DNA of 64,000 bases from Amycolatopsis mongoliensis (GTDB taxonomy: Bacteria > Actinomycetota > Actinomycetes > Mycobacteriales > Pseudonocardiaceae): the NCBI RefSeq assembly GCF_030285665.1, contig NZ_CP127295.1:4526001-4590000 (forward strand). Direction: 5' to 3'. How positions within the stretch are numbered: the stretch's first letter is position 1; every line of letters begins with the position of its first letter. The notes beneath the pieces are model-generated. The model was not told the origin of the DNA. It saw only the letters and a program-made list of their open reading frames with translations, and ran no database searches. The translations under genes were made by a program, and so were the position numbers. This document shows, piece by piece, positions 59,346 to 64,000 of this stretch.

Positions 59346-60860
59346 TCAGCGGCAGCGGTAGCTCGACGCCGTCGCCGGGTCGCCGCCCGTGTAGCGCGAG
59401 ACCGACGGGAGCGGGCACAGGTTCCGGGTCTTCCCGTCGGCGGATGCCGCCGCGAGCGTGGCCGGGGCCTTGCCGTGCTCGACCCAGTCGACCAGCTGCC
59501 CGAGCGCGTTCGTCGGCTCCGGGCCGCCGCCTCCGAAGCAGTGCTCGACGCCCGGCGCGAGGAACAACCGGTAGAAGTCGTTCACCCGCTGCGCACCGCC
59601 CATCGTCCGCTCGACCTGCTTGCGGTAGGACAGCGTGCCGCCCGGCGGGATCAGCTGGTCGTTCGCGCCCACGAACGTGATCAGCTTGCCGCCGGCGCGG
59701 CGGAACGCCGACAGGTCCGGGTCGGACGTGCCGATGACGTCGTCGTACTCCCGCACCGACTGGCGGAACAGGTCGGCGAACTGGCCGTACGTCAGCTTCG
59801 AGGTGTCGAAGCCGGGCTGCTTCTCCAGGAACGACTGCACCCAATGGACGGCCACCGGGAAGCCCGGCGCGAAGAGCGTCCCGTCGTCACCGGCCTTCGT
59901 GCCGGCCAGCCAGGTGTAGTCCGCGCCCTTGGGGAGCCCGGCCCACAGCCGGCGGCCGCGCTCGTCGGTCGGGCCCGCCCAGATCTTGCGCATGACCTCG
60001 GCGTCCGCCGCCGTGACGGTGAACTCGTGGCCGTCGCAGACCACCTTCGTGCCGACCAGGCTGCGCGGGTCGTAACCGCATTCGTCCGGCCGGTCGACGA
60101 TGCCGTTGGTGACGCCGTCACGCGCGTCGCACGCATGGACCGCGGCCGCCCGGAACGCCGAAAGCACGCAGGTGCTGGGGAAGTCGTGGCTCTGGTTCAT
60201 GACGATCTGCGGCCACAGCGTCGCGACGGCGAACTGCGTCCAGTCGACGGCCGGCGCGTCGGCCAGGATGCCGTCGAAGTCGCCGGGGTACTTCTGGGCT
60301 TCGGAGTAGCCCTGCCGGCCGCCGGTCGAGCAGCCGGTCCAGTACGAGTACACCACCGGGCGGTGGTAGTACCGCTGCGTGACGGCCTTTCCGATGAGGG
60401 CTTCTTCGTGCACCGCACGGGTGGCGAAGTTGGTCAAGAGCGTCCGGTCGACGGTGCCGTCGGCGGTCACCGCCCACGACGTGTCGAGCCCGTTCAGGGA
60501 CACGCCCGCGTCGGTCGTCACGGCGGTGTAGCCGTCCTTGACGGCCTGGGCGAGCCCGTCGAAGTTCCCGGCGGCGTAGGCGCTGCCGCCGAGGGCCTGC
60601 AGCCGCCCGGTCCAGCCGGTGTCGGGCAGGGCGACGGCGACCTTGACGTGGTCGGTGCCGGAGTGGGTCAGCGTGACGGTGAGCCGGCAGTACGCGGTTT
60701 CGTGTTCGGCGGTGACCGACTCGATCTTCGCGCCGGCCGGGGCGGGCACCGAGACGGCGGCGCAGGCCGGTGTCGCGGCCGCGGCGCTCGGTGCGAGCGG
60801 CACCAGGCCGGTCAGCAGCAGCGGCACGGCGGCCGCCAAGAACTGGGGGATGCGTCTCAT
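59346..60860 (-). CDS. Secreted tannase/feruloyl-esterase family protein
   Basis: 504 aa. Sec signal MRRIPQFLAAAVPLLLTGLV..SAAAA. The nucleophile motif YWTGCSTGGRQGYSEAQKYP, Asp in a later GGKLITFVGANDQLIPP stretch and His in APGVEHCFGGGGPEP form the triad. The Cys next to Ser and the Cys after His form the disulfide characteristic of this family (CS-D-HC). It should cleave ester bonds of plant phenolics (tannins or feruloylated sugars), consistent with the plant-polymer theme of the window. Confidence 0.92.
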   Translation of the reverse strand: MRRIPQFLAAAVPLLLTGLVPLAPSAAAATPACAAVSVPAPAGAKIESVTAEHETAYCRLTVTLTHSGTDHVKVAVALPDTGWTGRLQALGGSAYAAGNFDGLAQAVKDGYTAVTTDAGVSLNGLDTSWAVTADGTVDRTLLTNFATRAVHEEALIGKAVTQRYYHRPVVYSYWTGCSTGGRQGYSEAQKYPGDFDGILADAPAVDWTQFAVATLWPQIVMNQSHDFPSTCVLSAFRAAAVHACDARDGVTNGIVDRPDECGYDPRSLVGTKVVCDGHEFTVTAADAEVMRKIWAGPTDERGRRLWAGLPKGADYTWLAGTKAGDDGTLFAPGFPVAVHWVQSFLEKQPGFDTSKLTYGQFADLFRQSVREYDDVIGTSDPDLSAFRRAGGKLITFVGANDQLIPPGGTLSYRKQVERTMGGAQRVNDFYRLFLAPGVEHCFGGGGPEPTNALGQLVDWVEHGKAPATLAAASADGKTRNLCPLPSVSRYTGGDPATASSYRCR

Positions 60861-61009
60861 CGGTTCCTCTGGTCGCTTTCGTCCGATGTGGACATGGCGC
60901 TGCCGAAGCTAGGCGGCGGGGTGCGGTGCCCGCGCCCGTCGGATGACGCTGCCGGTGTACGTCACTCGGCCGTGAGCTGCGGAAACGGGCGTTGGGTAAG
61001 GTCGGTTCC

Positions 61010-63844
61010 ATGGCGCTGCACGGGCGGGAAGCCGAGCTGAAGGAGCTGGGCGAGCTCGTCGACGGTCCCGAGGACCGCAGCGGCGTCGTCCTCCGGGGCG
61101 AGGCGGGCATCGGGAAGTCGGCGCTGGTGGCCGAGACGGCGGCCGCGGCGTCGGTCGCCGGGCTGCGCGTGCTGCGGACGACCGGGGCCGAAGCCGAGCG
61201 GAACCTCGCGTACGCCGGGCTGCACCAGCTGCTGCACCCTGTCCGGGCGGGCGTGGCGGAGCTGCCGGCGCCGCAGCGGGACGCGCTGCGGACCGCGCTG
61301 GGGCTGGCGGCCGGCGCCGAACCCGGCGCGTACCTGGTCGGGCTCGCCACGCTGACGCTGCTGGCGGAGGAAGCGGCCGCGAAGCCGTTGCTGCTGGTGG
61401 CCGAAGACGTGCACTGGCTGGATCGCGCGAGCGCGGACGTCCTGGCGTTCGTGGCGAGGCGGATCGAGACCGAGCCGATCGTCCTGGTGGCGACGCTCCG
61501 GGACGGCGCCTCGTCCCCGCTGCTCGATGCCGGGCTGGCGCCGATGGTCCTGGACCGGCTGGGGCCGGACGAGGCGGCGGACCTGCTGGACGCGGTCGCG
61601 CCGCGCCTGGCCCCCGCGGTCCGCACGCGGCTGCTGACGGAGGCGGCGGGCCATCCGCTGGCGTTGACGGAGCTGCCGCTGGGACTGGCGGACCTCGACG
61701 GGCTCGACCCGGTGCTGCCGCTGACGGAACGCCTGGAACGGACGTTCACGGCCCGGGTGACGGGCCTGCCGCCGGCGACGCGGACGGCGCTGCTGGTGGC
61801 GGCGCTGAACGAGACGACTTCGCTGGCCGAGACCTTGACGGCGACGGGCGCGCTCCTGGGCGCGGACGAGGGCGGGGTGCCGGCCTCGGGTGGTGATGCT
61901 CGGCTGGGCGGGATGCTCGGCGCGGAGCCGGTGCCGGGCAGCGGTGCCGGGCCGGAATCCGGGCTCCCGCCCCACGATCGCCCGTCCGCCCCTTGCCTCC
62001 GCGTCGAGCCTGAAATCCTTGCTCCCGCAGTAGAAGCGCGGCTCGTCGAACTCTCCGCCGGAGCCGTCACCTTCCGCCACCCGCTCATGCGCTCGGCCAT
62101 CCCCGCGGCCGCCACCCCCACCGAACGGCGGCGCGTCCATCTCGCCCTCGCCGAAGCCCTCCACGACCAGCCCGACCGGCGTGCCTGGCACCGAGCCGCC
62201 GCGACCGCCGGGCCCGACGAGACCGTCGCCGGCGAACTCGACCGCACCGCCGACCGGGCGCGCTACCGGGGCGGGGCCGCCGCCGCCATCGCCGCGCTCG
62301 AACAGGCCGCGCGGCTGAGCGAACGTCCCGAGCACCGGACCGAACGGCTGCTGAAAGCCGCCGAGCTGGCCGTCGACTCCGGGCGGCGCGAGACCGCCGA
62401 ACGCCTGGTGCACGCGGCGAAACCGGTCGGCAAGAGCCACCGGGCCACCGCGAGCCGGCTGCTCAGCGAGTTCGAAGACGGCCTTCGTGAAGACCCCGCC
62501 CGGGTGGCCGAACTCGCGGTCACCGCGGAGGCCGTCGCCGCCGACGGGGAAACCGCCGCCGCCCTGCGGATCCTCTGGAGCGCCGCCATGCGGTGCTTCT
62601 GGACCGAACCCGGCGGCGCGGCCCGGAAGGCCCTGCTCGACGTCGCCGACCGGCTGCCGGTCCCGGCCGATGACCCGCGCGTCGTGGCCGTCACCGCCTA
62701 TGTCGCGCCGTTCGAGCGCGGCGAAGTCGTCCTAGCCCGGCTCAAGAAGCTGGCCGGGGCCACCGGCGCCGATCCCGAGGTCGACCGATACCTGGGCAGC
62801 GCCGCCCTGCAGGTCGGCGCCTTCGACCTCGCCGCCCGGTTCTCCGCGGCCGCCGCGCCCGGGCTGCGGGCCCAGGGCCGCCTCGGGCCGCTGCCGCGGG
62901 CGCTGGCCGTCCAGGCGTGGAGCCGCGTCCGGCTCGGCGACCTCGCCGCGGCCGTGCCGGTCGCCGCCGAAGCCGCGCGGTTCGCCCGGGAGACCGGCCA
63001 GCCGTTCATGTACGGCCTGGCCACGGCCGTCCAGGCCGAGATCGCCGCCCTGCGCGGCGAACACCGGCAAGCGAAGACGCTGGCCGACGAGGCCGAACGC
63101 GCCGGGCTCGCCGCGGGCGCCCGGCCGGTGCTCGCCACCGTCCAGCTCACGCGCGGCCTCACCGCGCTGAGCGAAGGCCGCTTCGAGGACGCCTTCGCCG
63201 ACCTGCGGAGACTGCTCGACCCGGCCGACCCCGCCTACCAGCTGGCCCTGCGCGCGTACTGCGTCGCCGAGCTCACCGAGGCCGCGGTGCGCGCCGGGCA
63301 GACCGACGCGATGCGCGACATCCTCGCCGAGCTGGAGCCGCTGGCGAAAGGCACGCCGTCGCCCGCGCTGCACGTCGGGCTGAGGTACGCCCGTGCCGTG
63401 CTCGACCCGGCCGACGAGCGGTTCGCCGAGGCACTGCGGGCCGATCTCACCGGCTGGCCCGCCGAACGCGGCCGCGTCCACCTGGCGTTCGGCGAGTGGC
63501 TGCGGCGGCAGCGGCGGGTCGTCGAATCACGGACGCACCTGCGCACCGCCCGCGAGACGTTCGACGCCCTGGGCATGACGGCCTGGGCCGAGCGGGCGCG
63601 GCGCGAGCTGCGCAGCGCCGGGGAGTCGAGCCCGAACCGCGGGCCGGACGCGCGGGAGAAGCTGACCCCGCACGAGCTGAGCATCGCGCAGCTGGCCGCC
63701 GACGGGCTGACCAACCGGGAGATCGGGCAGCGGCTGTACCTTTCGCACCGGACCGTCGGCACCCACCTGCACCGGATCTTCCCCAAGCTGGGCGTGAGCT
63801 CCCGCGCCGACCTCGCCGGGATCTTGAAGACCCTGGAAGGGTGA
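61010..63844 (+). CDS. LAL-type LuxR regulator with AAA ATPase
   Basis: 944 aa from ATG 61010 (a TTG at 60992 is possible). N-terminal P-loop: LRGEAGIGKSALVAETAAAA (Walker A) and PLLLVAEDVHWLDRASADVL (Walker B). TPR-like helices fill the middle. C-terminal GerE HTH: LTPHELSIAQLAADGLTNRE, LYLSHRTVGTHLHRIFPKLG. LAL proteins are large pathway-type activators (MalT-like). An unusual 50-residue Gly/Pro/Ala-rich insertion interrupts the ATPase region at about 61860-62010 (GADEGGVPASGGDARLGG on). No partner genes are evident; the downstream Tat protein may be a target. Confidence 0.92.
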   Translation: MALHGREAELKELGELVDGPEDRSGVVLRGEAGIGKSALVAETAAAASVAGLRVLRTTGAEAERNLAYAGLHQLLHPVRAGVAELPAPQRDALRTALGLAAGAEPGAYLVGLATLTLLAEEAAAKPLLLVAEDVHWLDRASADVLAFVARRIETEPIVLVATLRDGASSPLLDAGLAPMVLDRLGPDEAADLLDAVAPRLAPAVRTRLLTEAAGHPLALTELPLGLADLDGLDPVLPLTERLERTFTARVTGLPPATRTALLVAALNETTSLAETLTATGALLGADEGGVPASGGDARLGGMLGAEPVPGSGAGPESGLPPHDRPSAPCLRVEPEILAPAVEARLVELSAGAVTFRHPLMRSAIPAAATPTERRRVHLALAEALHDQPDRRAWHRAAATAGPDETVAGELDRTADRARYRGGAAAAIAALEQAARLSERPEHRTERLLKAAELAVDSGRRETAERLVHAAKPVGKSHRATASRLLSEFEDGLREDPARVAELAVTAEAVAADGETAAALRILWSAAMRCFWTEPGGAARKALLDVADRLPVPADDPRVVAVTAYVAPFERGEVVLARLKKLAGATGADPEVDRYLGSAALQVGAFDLAARFSAAAAPGLRAQGRLGPLPRALAVQAWSRVRLGDLAAAVPVAAEAARFARETGQPFMYGLATAVQAEIAALRGEHRQAKTLADEAERAGLAAGARPVLATVQLTRGLTALSEGRFEDAFADLRRLLDPADPAYQLALRAYCVAELTEAAVRAGQTDAMRDILAELEPLAKGTPSPALHVGLRYARAVLDPADERFAEALRADLTGWPAERGRVHLAFGEWLRRQRRVVESRTHLRTARETFDALGMTAWAERARRELRSAGESSPNRGPDAREKLTPHELSIAQLAADGLTNREIGQRLYLSHRTVGTHLHRIFPKLGVSSRADLAGILKTLEG

Positions 63845-63936
63845 CTTACACCGGCTGCGTCACCTGACGGGCGCGAAGATCACCGGACCGGCTCTAACGT
63901 CGTGAAAGTCCCACGGTCTTTCGCACAGGAGCCAAG

Positions 63937-64000
63937 ATGATCAGCAGGAGAAGGTTCGGGCAGGCGTTCGCGGCGGGACTGGCGGCGACGTCCTTGGCCG
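63937..64000 (+). CDS. Start of a Tat-exported protein (3' end outside window)
   Basis: From ATG 63937 (CAGGAG upstream) 21 residues are visible, MISRRRFGQAFAAGLAATSL, with a twin-arginine SRRRFGQ and hydrophobic core. Only the signal peptide lies in the window, so the function cannot be told. Confidence 0.75.
   Translation, partial: MISRRRFGQAFAAGLAATSLA

Noticed and set aside
60992..61009. TTG start for the LAL regulator
   Set aside because: ATG at 61010 starts directly before the conserved ALHGREAELKEL region; the TTG adds only six unconserved residues.

Overview
The window is high-GC actinobacterial chromosome with strong third-position G/C bias, many GTG starts and dense regulator/operon organisation. 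It also carries a mycobacterium-type sigK-rskA-fasciclin module, an SsgA-like protein and several ECF sigma factors. Together these point to a soil actinomycete of the Pseudonocardiaceae, most likely Amycolatopsis or a close relative. This assignment is an inference from gene content and style; no rRNA or marker gene is present. I saw no tRNA, rRNA, CRISPR array, phage or transposase gene.

Layout. 1-8.1 kb: end of a GH18 chitinase, a MerR/MFS efflux pair, a tiny secreted peptide, a LuxR-type regulator, a DUF5709-like protein, a Tat-exported cyclase-family hydrolase and a membrane GGDEF-EAL protein. 8.2-13 kb: an ABC-2 export operon divergent from an ECF41-type sigma factor with its own consensus promoter, then an SDR/TetR divergent pair. 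13.3-18.7 kb: a 319-aa protein of unknown function convergent with a TIR-like/STAND-NTPase/TPR protein, followed by two SigD-like sigma factors and a cupin. 18.9-24.9 kb: an IclR regulator beside a dctA-CMD-SDR-amidohydrolase operon for uptake and breakdown of an organic acid, a TetR regulator and an Hsp15-type S4 protein. 25-31.8 kb: a secreted cholesterol oxidase with a consensus KstR operator, an AhpD-like/reductase pair, IlvD, an AMP-forming ligase and an SsgA-like protein. 32.5-36.2 kb: sigK, rskA, a membrane sulfite-oxidase-like protein and a fasciclin lipoprotein. 36.2-41 kb: an LLM flavin oxidoreductase, TetR/quinone oxidoreductase pair, a broken PET-hydrolase-type cutinase fused to a regulator remnant, and a DsbA-type oxidoreductase.

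41-50.6 kb is the clearest functional system: LacI with two near-palindromic operators, an ABC sugar importer (two permeases and a lipoprotein), a GH51 arabinofuranosidase, a GH35 beta-galactosidase and a secreted GH30 (endo-beta-1,6-galactanase-like) enzyme with a ricin-type CBM. This fits capture and breakdown of plant type II arabinogalactan. 50.8-64 kb: a GAF-ANTAR antiterminator, a frameshifted maleate-isomerase-like gene, a SigG/SigJ-like sigma factor, a truncated SDR, an RpiR regulator divergent from an MFS-GAF-amidohydrolase operon, an aldo/keto reductase, a tannase-family esterase, a large LAL-type LuxR regulator, and the start of a Tat-exported protein.

Two families of palindromic intergenic repeats run through the window. 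One is modular, with lengths 57, 87, 87 and 117 bp (57+30n), always close to gene ends. The other is a perfect 44-nt hairpin, seen twice, whose edge supplies the TGA stop codon of the neighbouring gene. These, the RBS-sequestering hairpin on a sigma factor, and the STAND NTPase/unknown-protein pair are the least explained features.
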